Assembly: GCA_016293495.1 (NCBI GenBank)
Contig: JAEDED010000007.1
Location: 1-64,000 of the forward strand
Length of the DNA stretch: 64,000 bases
Direction of reading: 5' to 3'
DNA from: Treponema sp.
GTDB taxonomy: Bacteria; Spirochaetota; Spirochaetia; Treponematales; Treponemataceae
Of this stretch, positions 52,565 through 60,847 are shown in pieces. The position numbers were made by a program, and so were the translations under genes. The notes beneath the pieces are model-generated. The model saw only the letters and a program-made list of their open reading frames with translations. It was not told the origin of the DNA and did no database searches. How positions within the stretch are numbered: the first letter of the stretch is position 1; each line of letters begins with the position of its first letter.

Positions 52565-54907
52565 TTACATTGCTGCGTGACAAGTGCGGGCAATAACATC
52601 ATCCTGCTGTTCTTTTGTCAGGTTGATGAATCTTACTGCGTAACCTGATACGCGGACTGTAAAGTTTGCATATTCAGGTTTGTCAGGATGAGCCTGGCAG
52701 TCTTTGAGTTTTTCAACTCCGAATACGTTTACATTCAAGTGGTGTGAGCCCTGGCTGAAGTATCCGTCAAGAATGTTTACAAGGTTATCAACCTGTTCAT
52801 CTTTAGCGTGTCCCAAAGCGGTTGGGTTGATAGTCTGTGTATTTGAAATTCCATCAAGCGCATAGTGATAAGGAAGTTTTGCAACAGAGTTCAGGCTCTT
52901 GATCAAACCTTTTGTTTCTGCACCGTACGAAGGATTTGCTCCAGGCGAGAATGGTTCTCCGGCTTTGCGTCCGTTAGGAAGCGCACCAGTTGCTTTTCCG
53001 TAAACTACGTTTGAAGTAATTGTAAGGATTGAAGTTGATGGCACTGAGTTTCTGTAAGTAGGATGCTTTCTGATCATTGTCATGAATGTCTTCAAAAGCC
53101 AAACTGCAATTTCGTCAGCTCTGTCATCGTCCTGTCCGTAACGTGGGAAGTCACCTTCAATCTCAAAATCTTTTACTAAAGTAACTGTATCAGTAATCTT
53201 TCCTGTTTTCTTATCAACTACATCGTATTTTTCGCGGATTACTTTTACCTTTGCGTATTTCATTGCACAGAGGGAATCTACGACGTGAGAGAAGCCTGCA
53301 ATACCAGTTGCAAACGAACGCTCGATGTCTGTGTCTTCAAGCGCAAGTTCTGCAGCTTCGTAGTAATATTTGTCGTGCATGTAGTGAATTGCATTCAAAA
53401 CATTTACGTAAACATCAGCAAGCCATTCAAGCATCGCTACATATTTTTTTTCTACGATCTTGTAGTTTGAAGCGTCGATTACATCAAAGTCAATTGGTTC
53501 ATAATTTGGACCGATCTGAAGACCTTTTTTAAGATGTTCGTCTTTACCACCATTGAAAGCGTAGAGCAAAGCTTTTGCAAGGTTTGCACGTGCTCCGAAG
53601 AACTGCATTTCTTTACCAGTTTTAGTTGCAGATACACAGCAACAGATTGAGTAATCATCACCCCATACAGGTCTCATTACATCATCGTTTTCATACTGGA
53701 TCGAAGAGGTATCAATCGAAATCTTTGAACAGTATTTTCTGAACGATTCAGGAAGTCTCTTTGAATAGAGAACTGTCATGTTAGGTTCAGGTGAAGGTCC
53801 CATGTTTTCGAGAGTGTGAAGGAAGCGGTAATCGTTCTTTGTTACCATTGAACGGCCGTCCTGTCCAAGTCCGCCAACTTCGAGAGTTGCCCAGATCGGA
53901 TCTCCTGAGAACAGCTGATTGTAAGCTTCGATACGTGCAAAGCGAACCATGCGGCACTTCATTACAAAGTGGTCAATAAGTTCCTGAGCTTCTTCTTCTG
54001 TCAAAACGCCGGCCTTGATATCGCGTTCGATATAAATGTCAAGGAATGTTGAAACGCGTCCGACTGACATTGCAGCACCGTTCTGTGTCTTGATTGCAGC
54101 AAGGTAACCGAAGTACAGCCACTGAACAGCCTCGCGGGCATTCTTTGCAGGGGCAGAAATATCATAGCCGTAAATTGCAGCCATTTCTTTCATTCCTTTG
54201 AGGGCCTTGATCTGTTCTGTAACTTCTTCGCGCTTTCTGATAATTTCTTCAGTCATTGTGCCGTCACCAAGGTTATCAAAATCTTCCTGCTTGTATTTAA
54301 TGAGCTGGTCGATTCCGTACAATGCAACGCGGCGGTAGTCACCTACAATTCTTCCGCGGCCATATGTGTCAGGAAGTCCTGTAAGAATGTGAGCAGAACG
54401 GACTGCCTTGTGTTCAGGAGTGTAAACATCGAATACGCCCTGGTTATGAGTCTTGTGATAAACAGTGAAAATCTTTTCAAGTTCAGGATTAACTTTGTAG
54501 CCGTACATAGCACAAGCCTGTACTGCCATGTTAATTCCACCGTAAGGCATAAATGCTCTTTTCAGAGGTTTGTCAGTCTGAAGACCAACAACTTTTTCAA
54601 GTTCCTTTCCTTCAGGGCAGATATAACCTGCTGCATGTGAGGTAAGACCAGTTACGACATCAGTATCCATATCGAGAACACCGGTTCTTTTTACGCCGTC
54701 AAGGCCAACAGAAACTTTGTCATGTTCTTCTTTCTGAAGCTTCTGAAGTTCATCAAACAGCTTGTTTGTAGCTGCAGTCGGACCTGCGAGGAAGCTTTCA
54801 TCTCCATCGTAAGGTGTGTAGTTTTTCTGAATAAAGTCGCGGACATTTACTTCTTCTTTCCACAAGCGGCCTTCAAAACCGTTCCAGCCTTCAATAGTCT
54901 TTTCCAT
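52565..54907 (-). CDS. pflB: Formate C-acetyltransferase (pyruvate formate-lyase)
   Basis: Converts pyruvate and CoA to acetyl-CoA and formate by a glycyl radical; central to anaerobic fermentation. The 780 residues match PflB. The active-site cysteine pair is C423-C424 in SICCCVSATK (a third Cys, 422, precedes it), and the radical glycine is G755 in RVSGYAVRF. The activating enzyme gene is not adjacent. GGAG precedes the ATG. Its promoter is bracketed by two copies of a Fur-type palindrome, so it is probably controlled by metal or oxidant status. Neighbours: Fur-like regulator downstream, xylB divergent. Confidence 0.97.
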   Translation of the reverse strand: MEKTIEGWNGFEGRLWKEEVNVRDFIQKNYTPYDGDESFLAGPTAATNKLFDELQKLQKEEHDKVSVGLDGVKRTGVLDMDTDVVTGLTSHAAGYICPEGKELEKVVGLQTDKPLKRAFMPYGGINMAVQACAMYGYKVNPELEKIFTVYHKTHNQGVFDVYTPEHKAVRSAHILTGLPDTYGRGRIVGDYRRVALYGIDQLIKYKQEDFDNLGDGTMTEEIIRKREEVTEQIKALKGMKEMAAIYGYDISAPAKNAREAVQWLYFGYLAAIKTQNGAAMSVGRVSTFLDIYIERDIKAGVLTEEEAQELIDHFVMKCRMVRFARIEAYNQLFSGDPIWATLEVGGLGQDGRSMVTKNDYRFLHTLENMGPSPEPNMTVLYSKRLPESFRKYCSKISIDTSSIQYENDDVMRPVWGDDYSICCCVSATKTGKEMQFFGARANLAKALLYAFNGGKDEHLKKGLQIGPNYEPIDFDVIDASNYKIVEKKYVAMLEWLADVYVNVLNAIHYMHDKYYYEAAELALEDTDIERSFATGIAGFSHVVDSLCAMKYAKVKVIREKYDVVDKKTGKITDTVTLVKDFEIEGDFPRYGQDDDRADEIAVWLLKTFMTMIRKHPTYRNSVPSTSILTITSNVVYGKATGALPNGRKAGEPFSPGANPSYGAETKGLIKSLNSVAKLPYHYALDGISNTQTINPTALGHAKDEQVDNLVNILDGYFSQGSHHLNVNVFGVEKLKDCQAHPDKPEYANFTVRVSGYAVRFINLTKEQQDDVIARTCHAAM

Positions 54908-54960
54908 ATTTTTCTCCTTACATATCCCGTTGTAATAAGCGGAGGTATTATCTTTTTTTA

Positions 54961-54985
54961 CTTAATAGGAATTATTCCTATTAAG
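54961..54985. promoter_or_regulatory. 25-bp perfect palindrome just downstream of the pflB start site
   Basis: Arms of 12 nt (CTTAATAGGAAT and its complement) flank a single T at 54973. The core TAGGAAT-T-ATTCCTA has the 7-1-7 layout (TnnnAATnATTnnnA) of Fur, PerR and Zur boxes. It lies where RNA polymerase starts on pflB, so binding would repress. Confidence 0.85.
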
Positions 54986-54995
54986 TATCATGTAT

Positions 54996-55038
54996 AATAT
55001 ACACCATTTTTAGGATTTGTAAATAGGAATTATTCCTA
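54996..55038 (-). promoter_or_regulatory. pflB promoter with upstream Fur-type box
   Basis: Minus strand: TTTACA (55018-55023), 16-nt spacer, TATATT (54996-55001); start predicted near 54989. Directly abutting the -35 is a perfect TAGGAAT-T-ATTCCTA core (55024-55038). Its centre is 58 bp from that of the downstream palindrome. Confidence 0.8.
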
Positions 55039-55043
55039 ATAAG

Positions 55044-55221
55044 CATTTTCTTTATTTTTTTTTTATAAATTTAACTGTACAAAAGACTTGTGTAATATTT
55101 TTTCTGGCAATTCCCTGAACTATTCATACCTTTTATTTTTTCAAATCCACCGCATTTTCATACAAATTCCTCTAAATACGCGAAAATTCCCTTTTAATAC
55201 TAAAATTCCTTCTTACAATTA
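55044..55221. other. AT-rich spacer between pflB and xylB regulatory regions
   Basis: No gene, RNA or clear repeat seen. It contains long T-runs and a TTGTGTAATATT stretch that only half matches a Rex site. It completes the 411-nt gene-free region between the two divergent genes. Confidence 0.6.
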
Positions 55222-55270
55222 TTGACATATTCAGATGACAGTAGTAATATAAAAACCGTGCACGAGCACG
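55222..55270 (+). promoter_or_regulatory. xylB promoter with inverted repeat at the start site
   Basis: TTGACA (55222-55227), 17-nt spacer, TAATAT (55245-55250). The predicted start near 55257 coincides with a perfect inverted repeat, CGTGC-acga-GCACG (55257-55270), a plausible operator. The mRNA would have a leader of about 60 nt with a GGGGG ribosome site. Confidence 0.7.
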
Positions 55271-55318
55271 AAGAAATATTGCATTTCTTTTCTTTTTTAT
55301 CCTTTGGGGGAACATTTT

Positions 55319-56803
55319 ATGAAAACTGTTGCAGGTATCGACCTTGGTACACAGAGTATGAAAGTCGTAATTTATGATTACGAAAAAAAGGAAATCATCG
55401 AAAAAGCATCTTGTCCGATGGACTTGATTTCAGAAGCAGACGGAACTCGCGAGCAGACAACTGAATGGTTTGATATGGGCCTTGAAGTTTGTTTCTCAAA
55501 ACTTTCTGCAGAAAACAAAAAGACAATCGAAGCAATCGGTGTTTCTGGACAGCAGCACGGATTTGTTCCACTTGATAAAGACGGAAAAGCTTTGTACAAC
55601 ATCAAGCTCTGGTGTGATACTTCAACAGCTGAAGAATGTAAAATCATCACAGAAAAAGCTGGTGGCGATGCAGCAGTTGTAGATGCTCTCGGAAACCTCA
55701 TGCTTACAGGTTTTACAGCACCAAAAATTCTCTGGCTCAAAAGAAACAAACCTGATGCTTTCAAAGCATTAACATACATCATGCTTCCACACGATTACCT
55801 TAACTGGAAGCTCACAGGTGAATACGTAATGGAATACGGCGATTCATCTGGAACTGCATTGTTCGATTCAAAGAACCGCTGCTGGTCAAAAAAAATCTGT
55901 GACATTATCGATCCAGAATTGATGTCAAAACTTCCACGCCTTATCGAAGCTCACGAAGCTGCAGGTAAAGTAAGTGCAGCAGCCGCAAAGGCTTATGGAA
56001 TTCCTGAAGGAATTCCTGTTTCTGCTGGTGGCGGTGACAACATGATGGGTGCTGTTGGTACAGGTACTGTTGCCGACGGATTTTTAACTATGTCTATGGG
56101 AACTTCTGGAACTCTTTACGGATATTCAGACAAACCTATTGCAGATCCTGCAAACGGACTTTCTGGTTTCTGTTCTTCAACAGGCGGATGGCTTCCACTT
56201 CTTTGTACAATGAACTGTACAGTTTCAACAGAATTTATCCGCGGCCTCTTTGGTCTCGAAGTTAAAGAACTTGATGGCGTTGCATCAAAAGCACCTTGTG
56301 GATCAGAAGGCGTTCTTGTAATTCCATTCTTCAATGGAGAAAGAACTCCTAACCTTCCAAACGGTCGTGCAAGCATTACAGGAATGACTTCAGCTAACAC
56401 AAGCCGCGAAAACATCTGCCGTGCTGCAATGGAATCTTCTGTATTTGCAATGCGCGGAGGTCTTGATGCATTCCGTAAGCTCGGATTCCAGCCAAAAGAA
56501 ATCCGTCTTATCGGTGGTGGTTCTAAATCTGCACTCTGGAGACAGATTGCAGCTGATGTAATGAATCTTCCAATCCGTGTTCCTGCTCTTGATGAAGCAG
56601 CAGCTCTTGGTGGAGCAGTTCAGGCATTGTGGTGCTTAAAGAGCCAGTCAGGTGCTTGTGACATCGCACAGCTTTGTGCAGAACACATCAAACTTGATGA
56701 ATCAAAGAACGCAGATCCTATCGCAGAAAATGTAGCAGCATACGATAAGGCTTATGCTGACTACCAGAAGGTGGTAGATACAGTTGCTCCTTTGTATAAG
56801 TAA
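55319..56803 (+). CDS. xylB: Xylulokinase
   Basis: Phosphorylates D-xylulose to xylulose-5-phosphate for the pentose phosphate pathway. About 494 residues from ATG 55319, preceded by TTTGGGGG. FGGY-kinase fold: N-terminal phosphate loop (GIDLGTQSMK), substrate motif VSGQQHGFV, and C-terminal ATP part (LIGGGSKSALWRQIAADVM). Xylose isomerase is not adjacent, so the pathway is dispersed. It has its own promoter and terminator. An inverted repeat at the start site suggests a sugar-responsive repressor. Confidence 0.93.
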   Translation: MKTVAGIDLGTQSMKVVIYDYEKKEIIEKASCPMDLISEADGTREQTTEWFDMGLEVCFSKLSAENKKTIEAIGVSGQQHGFVPLDKDGKALYNIKLWCDTSTAEECKIITEKAGGDAAVVDALGNLMLTGFTAPKILWLKRNKPDAFKALTYIMLPHDYLNWKLTGEYVMEYGDSSGTALFDSKNRCWSKKICDIIDPELMSKLPRLIEAHEAAGKVSAAAAKAYGIPEGIPVSAGGGDNMMGAVGTGTVADGFLTMSMGTSGTLYGYSDKPIADPANGLSGFCSSTGGWLPLLCTMNCTVSTEFIRGLFGLEVKELDGVASKAPCGSEGVLVIPFFNGERTPNLPNGRASITGMTSANTSRENICRAAMESSVFAMRGGLDAFRKLGFQPKEIRLIGGGSKSALWRQIAADVMNLPIRVPALDEAAALGGAVQALWCLKSQSGACDIAQLCAEHIKLDESKNADPIAENVAAYDKAYADYQKVVDTVAPLYK

Positions 56804-56863
56804 GAAAGCACAAATTAAACATGCTATAATATGATTTTTTCATTTATACTTTCCTAACCTCTG

Positions 56864-56895
56864 CCGCTGTACGGTCAGTACAGCGGACTTTTTTT
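56864..56895 (+). terminator. Intrinsic terminator after xylB
   Basis: CCGCTGTAC (56864-56872) pairs with GTACAGCGG (56878-56886) around GGTCA, followed by seven T. Confidence 0.95.
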
Positions 56896-56953
56896 GTGTT
56901 TTGAAAATTTTTGTGATAGAATATTTCCATTAAGAATTTACAAGGAGTCGATT

Positions 56954-57268
56954 ATGGGATTTTTTGATGGATTTGATAGTGGTCATGGAGAAGCATCTGG
57001 AACTACTGGTGCTGAAAAATATGTTGTTCTTCAGGTTGTATTAACAGAGGCTTTTTTCGGAACTGGATCCGGAGTAGGAAGTCTTACAAACCTCCAGTCT
57101 GTAATTAACGAACAGGCTGACAAAGGCTACAGATTACATACAATTACAACAACTTCGTCAGGATCAAAAGGTTTTCTTGGCGGTGATAAAATTCAAGCCA
57201 CAATGGTCTTTGAAAGAATCGGAATTGAAAAGCTGATTGCAGACGAGGTTGCGGGAAAGGGAAATTAA
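56954..57268 (+). CDS. DUF4177-like small protein
   Basis: About 104 residues. ATG 56954 follows AAGGAG. The segment from YVVLQVVLTEAFFG through LQSVINEQADKGYRLHTI to ATMVFERIG fits the DUF4177 pattern, a small beta-alpha fold of unknown role. The N-terminus is Gly-rich (MGFFDGFDSGHGEASG). No signal or membrane helix. An extended -10 (TG-a-TAGAAT, 56914-56922) lies just after the xylB terminator and a terminator follows, so it is a single-gene unit. Confidence 0.82.
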   Translation: MGFFDGFDSGHGEASGTTGAEKYVVLQVVLTEAFFGTGSGVGSLTNLQSVINEQADKGYRLHTITTTSSGSKGFLGGDKIQATMVFERIGIEKLIADEVAGKGN

Positions 57269-57300
57269 AAATAATAAATTGAAATTGTTTCTTATAAAAT

Positions 57301-57328
57301 GGGCCACTAATATGGCCCTATTTTTTTT
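57301..57328 (+). terminator. Intrinsic terminator after the DUF4177-like gene
   Basis: GGGCCA (57301-57306) pairs with TGGCCC (57313-57318), followed by TA and eight T. Confidence 0.9.
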
Positions 57329-57465
57329 ATCTGATTTATCCAGTACCCAAAACACAGTCTTTTCCATTCAACTTTCCTATTTTAAACTTTCTGTTTCCTA
57401 TTTCCTAATTTGCCAAATTCCATTATTATATCCCTATCATTTTTCTCTCTCGAGGTATCAAATCT

Positions 57466-58326
57466 ATGAAAAAGATTATCAGCGGAAAAGTTCGCGAAGT
57501 TTATGATTTGGAAGATAGCCGCATGGTCATTGTTACAACAGACCGTATTTCGGCATTCGACGTAATCCTTCCTACAATGATTACAGACAAAGGTAAGGTT
57601 TTGAATGCCCTTTCTAATTTCTGGTTCGATTTGACAAAAGACATCTGCAAGAACCACATGATTTCATCTGACCTTAAAGACATGCCAGCAGAATTCCAGA
57701 AACCAGAATTTGAAGGACGCACAATCCTCGTAAAGAAACTTACAATGATTCCATACGAAGTAATCGTTCGCGGTTATATGTTCGGTTCAATGTATGAAGC
57801 ATACAAAAAAGGTGAACCATTCCTCGGCCACAAATTTGACAAAGAATACCAGCAGGCAGAAAAACTTGATGAACCAATCGTAACTCCTTCAACTAAAGCT
57901 GCTGAAGGTCACGACATCAACGTTACACTTGATTACATGAAAGAAGACCTTGATACAAAATACCCTGGAAAAGATCTTGGAACAAAGATTGAACAGGCTG
58001 CTCTTGCAATTTTCAAAAAATGTGCTGACCACGCTGCTAAAAACGGAATTATCATTGCAGATACAAAATTCGAATTTGGTCTCGATGAAAACGGAGATCT
58101 CGTTCTTGGTGATGAAGTTCTCACACCAGACTCAAGCCGTTTCTGGAACGCTGCAGAATACAAAGTTGGAACAAGCCCAGCTTCTTACGACAAGCAGTTC
58201 ATCCGTGACTGGCTCAAGGACAATGGCCTTGCCGGCGATGCAAACATCAAGAGCATTCCAGAAGATGTAGTTGCAAAAACATCTGCACTCTACCGCGAAT
58301 GTCAGACAAAGATCTGCGGAAAATAA
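57466..58326 (+). CDS. purC: Phosphoribosylaminoimidazole-succinocarboxamide synthase
   Basis: Joins CAIR and aspartate in purine synthesis, using ATP. 286 residues with SAICAR synthetase signatures: SGKVREVYDLED, RISAFDVILP, EVIVRGYMFGS, and ADTKFEFGLDENGDLVLGDEVLTPDSSRFW-type sequence near residue 195 (interrupted match). GAGG precedes the ATG. No other purine genes are near. It is followed one base after its stop by the DTW gene. No purine riboswitch is visible in the 197 nt upstream. Confidence 0.95.
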   Translation: MKKIISGKVREVYDLEDSRMVIVTTDRISAFDVILPTMITDKGKVLNALSNFWFDLTKDICKNHMISSDLKDMPAEFQKPEFEGRTILVKKLTMIPYEVIVRGYMFGSMYEAYKKGEPFLGHKFDKEYQQAEKLDEPIVTPSTKAAEGHDINVTLDYMKEDLDTKYPGKDLGTKIEQAALAIFKKCADHAAKNGIIIADTKFEFGLDENGDLVLGDEVLTPDSSRFWNAAEYKVGTSPASYDKQFIRDWLKDNGLAGDANIKSIPEDVVAKTSALYRECQTKICGK

Positions 58327-58327
58327 T

Positions 58328-59068
58328 TTGGCAGAACGATGTTATAAATGCTTCCGCCCTCAGTCTCACTGCCTTTGCGAATATGCAAAACCTGAGATTG
58401 ACAGCGGAATCAAATTCCTGTTCCTGATGCATCCAAAAGAAGCAAAGCACCAGCGAACAGGAACTGGCCGACTTTCACACATTGCACTTAAAGACTCAGA
58501 AATTTTAGTCGGCCTGGACTTTTCAAAAGACCAGCGTTTTAATGAACTTATAAATGACCCGCAGTATTTTCCTGTAATGATGTATCCCGGCGAAGATGCA
58601 TGGACTGCAAAACGCGAAGGCTTTGCAGAAGCTGTCGGTAACAAAACCCTTCTTGTAATCTTAATCGACGCCACCTGGTTCTGTTCCAGAAAATTAATCG
58701 AACACAATCCCGGTCTTTTAAAACTTCCACGCTGTTCGTTTACCGGCGACTACAGATCGATCTTTACCTTCAAACGCGAACCACGCCCTGAATACATTTC
58801 GACAATCGAAACTTGTTACTACTTCATCAAGGAACTCCAGACAGTACAGACTGCAGAAGGGCAGAAGCCTTTAGTAAAACCAGGAATCAATCCGGAACCT
58901 TTGATGAACGTATTCCGAAAAATGATTAAAGACCAGCTTCAGGCCGAAAACGATAGAATCGAAGGCCGCCTCCCGAACGTATTTGCCCACGACTGGAAGT
59001 ACACAAAAAAAAGAGCCATCCCAGAAATGTTCCAGGATGGCTCAACAAGTTCCACAAATAAAGAATAA
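58328..59068 (+). CDS. DTW-domain protein, tRNA-uridine aminocarboxypropyltransferase-like
   Basis: About 246 residues. The start is taken as TTG 58328, one base after the purC stop and behind GCGGA; no in-frame ATG fits, and earlier starts would lie inside purC. Zinc-type cysteines open the protein (CYKCFRPQSHCLC). The core holds FLMHPKEAKHQRTGTGRL and LIDATWFCSRK, the D-x-T-W motif of the TDD/DTW family, which adds the acp group of SAM to uridine in tRNA. The last 20 codons double as a terminator hairpin for the convergent hexosaminidase gene. Confidence 0.85.
   Translation: MAERCYKCFRPQSHCLCEYAKPEIDSGIKFLFLMHPKEAKHQRTGTGRLSHIALKDSEILVGLDFSKDQRFNELINDPQYFPVMMYPGEDAWTAKREGFAEAVGNKTLLVILIDATWFCSRKLIEHNPGLLKLPRCSFTGDYRSIFTFKREPRPEYISTIETCYYFIKELQTVQTAEGQKPLVKPGINPEPLMNVFRKMIKDQLQAENDRIEGRLPNVFAHDWKYTKKRAIPEMFQDGSTSSTNKE
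59005..59043 (-). terminator. Terminator of the GH3 gene, inside the DTW coding sequence
   Basis: On the minus strand, GAGCCATCC (59035-59043) pairs with GGATGGCTC (59013-59021), followed by eight T (A-run 59005-59012). It starts about 30 nt past the GH3 stop and lies wholly within the end of the convergent gene. Confidence 0.9.
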
Positions 59069-59071
59069 AAA

Positions 59072-60844
59072 TTATTTCTCTACAGAAATCGGTAAAACAC
59101 CTTCAGGTTCAACGCGACCAGAAGCAACCGCAGCAAGTCCTGTAAAGCTGTAAGGTGAATAACTGTAACCGAACAGAACTGTATCAGCCCAGTCAAGATT
59201 AAAGCTTAACACAGGTGACATAATTGAAAAGACTACAATTTTCTTTCCGCGTTTCTGAAGCGGTTTAAGTGCCTCTGCAGTTTTTACAGAATTGCGATCC
59301 CATACACAGACAAAAATTACATCAACTTCATCTGCACGGCCGGCAATGAGATTTGCAGCATACTGGGCTTCGTTTGAACCGAGATTGTAACTCATTCTAA
59401 TATCAATTGAATCTTTGTAATACTTTTTCATTTCGTTAAAGAATGCAGGTTCAGAACCTGCAAGTATTACCTTCTTTCCTTTCTGAGGCAGATAAGGCAG
59501 TTCGCCTTTTCTGTAAACTGTAATTGAACGGCATGCCTGATCGACAAAGAACTCACCGCCGTCAGGGTCAGGAATTGCCGCATCAATTGCATTAACATCA
59601 GGATAAAGCGGTGCCGAATTTGTGTTCTTAAAATAATTCATTTTAATTTCAAGAATGCGGCGAACTGCTGTTTCAACTTTTGTCTTGAACTGTGGAACAT
59701 CCTTCATGCGCTGAAGATTGCTGGTCCAGAGGTTTTCATTTAACTGTGCAGTTGTTGACGAAATTACGATATCGTTTCCGGCTTCGATTGCAAGCTTGAA
59801 TGCGTTCGAAAGTGAGCCGGCGTAAAGTGTATCTCCGTTCATCATCATGTCGTCTGTAATGATAAGACCTTTGTAACCAAGCTGATTTCTCAACAGTTCG
59901 CCAAGAAAGTATGGTGATAAAGATGCAGGCTCTCCATTCTGTCTGATAAGAGGAAAACTCAAATGCCCTGACATGATTGCAGGAACATCTGCATCGATAA
60001 GGTATTTAAAAGGAACTAATTCACGCTTAGAAATTGTATCAAAGTCCGCATTGATTTTCGGTAAGAAAACATGCGAGTCATTTTCTGTATCTCCATGTCC
60101 CGGAAAATGTTTCGCAGTAGGAATAACGCCAGCCGACATGCTTCCTGCTGCAAAGGCAACTCCCATTATGCCGGCTTTTTCAGGATCTTCACCGAAGGAG
60201 CGGGTTCCAATGATTGTTGAATTCTGATCAGTATACAGGTCTACTGTCGGCGCAAAATTAAGGTTAATGCCGAGAACCGCAATCTCACGGCAGATATAAT
60301 AAGCTGAATACCAGGAATCAATCGGAAGTCCGCCGGCACCAATACTCAAGTTCCCCGGAGTGATGCTGGTGTTTCCCTTTACGTGACGGATCCATCCACC
60401 TTCCTGGTCTGTTGCAACAAACAGTGGAATTTTAAATCTTCTGCTCTGCGCTTTTTTCTGCAAAGCAGTAATTGATTTTGCTACAAGTGTTGTATTGTCA
60501 GTATTCCAGCCGAAAACTTTAACGCTTCCTAATCCGCGGTCACGAACCCAGCTGTTCAAAAGCTCAGAAGGTTCTGCACCTGCCCATCCGAACATAAGCA
60601 TCTGCGAAAGAAGTTCTTCATCTGACATACGCTTCGAAATTACATAAGCAAGTTCTGCATTTGGAACATCGCTCCAGAAATCGAGGTCTTCAGGATATTT
60701 TGAAAGGTCGAGATTTAATTCCACGTCAGCACTGTTTTTAGAAACGGTGTGCATGAGATTTTTATTCGAGGAACTCTGGGCAAAAACAGAATTGATGTTT
60801 AAGGCCAGTAAAGAAATGACTAAATACTTTGCAATTCTTTTCAT
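59072..60844 (-). CDS. Exported glycoside hydrolase family 3, beta-N-acetylhexosaminidase (NagZ-like)
   Basis: 590 residues with a signal peptide (YLVISLLALNINSVFAQ), so periplasmic or surface. GH3 barrel with the NagZ loop KHFPGHGDTENDSH (supplying the His-Asp acid/base) and the nucleophile in IITDDMMMNG. A second alpha/beta domain (about 430-590) is present, as in the longer Bacillus and Bacteroides type. It should release N-acetylglucosamine from peptidoglycan or chitin fragments. It lies 3 nt after trxB on the same strand; its terminator is inside the convergent DTW gene. Confidence 0.92.
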   Translation of the reverse strand: MKRIAKYLVISLLALNINSVFAQSSSNKNLMHTVSKNSADVELNLDLSKYPEDLDFWSDVPNAELAYVISKRMSDEELLSQMLMFGWAGAEPSELLNSWVRDRGLGSVKVFGWNTDNTTLVAKSITALQKKAQSRRFKIPLFVATDQEGGWIRHVKGNTSITPGNLSIGAGGLPIDSWYSAYYICREIAVLGINLNFAPTVDLYTDQNSTIIGTRSFGEDPEKAGIMGVAFAAGSMSAGVIPTAKHFPGHGDTENDSHVFLPKINADFDTISKRELVPFKYLIDADVPAIMSGHLSFPLIRQNGEPASLSPYFLGELLRNQLGYKGLIITDDMMMNGDTLYAGSLSNAFKLAIEAGNDIVISSTTAQLNENLWTSNLQRMKDVPQFKTKVETAVRRILEIKMNYFKNTNSAPLYPDVNAIDAAIPDPDGGEFFVDQACRSITVYRKGELPYLPQKGKKVILAGSEPAFFNEMKKYYKDSIDIRMSYNLGSNEAQYAANLIAGRADEVDVIFVCVWDRNSVKTAEALKPLQKRGKKIVVFSIMSPVLSFNLDWADTVLFGYSYSPYSFTGLAAVASGRVEPEGVLPISVEK

Positions 60845-60847
60845 AAT

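Noticed and set aside
55090..55110. Rex-like site (TTGTGTAATATT) between pflB and xylB
   Set aside because: Only the left half matches; the right half lacks TTCACAA. Chance in AT-rich DNA is likely.
57269..57465. Purine riboswitch ahead of purC
   Set aside because: Only a terminator for the preceding gene and an AT-rich stretch are visible; the conserved riboswitch core was not found.
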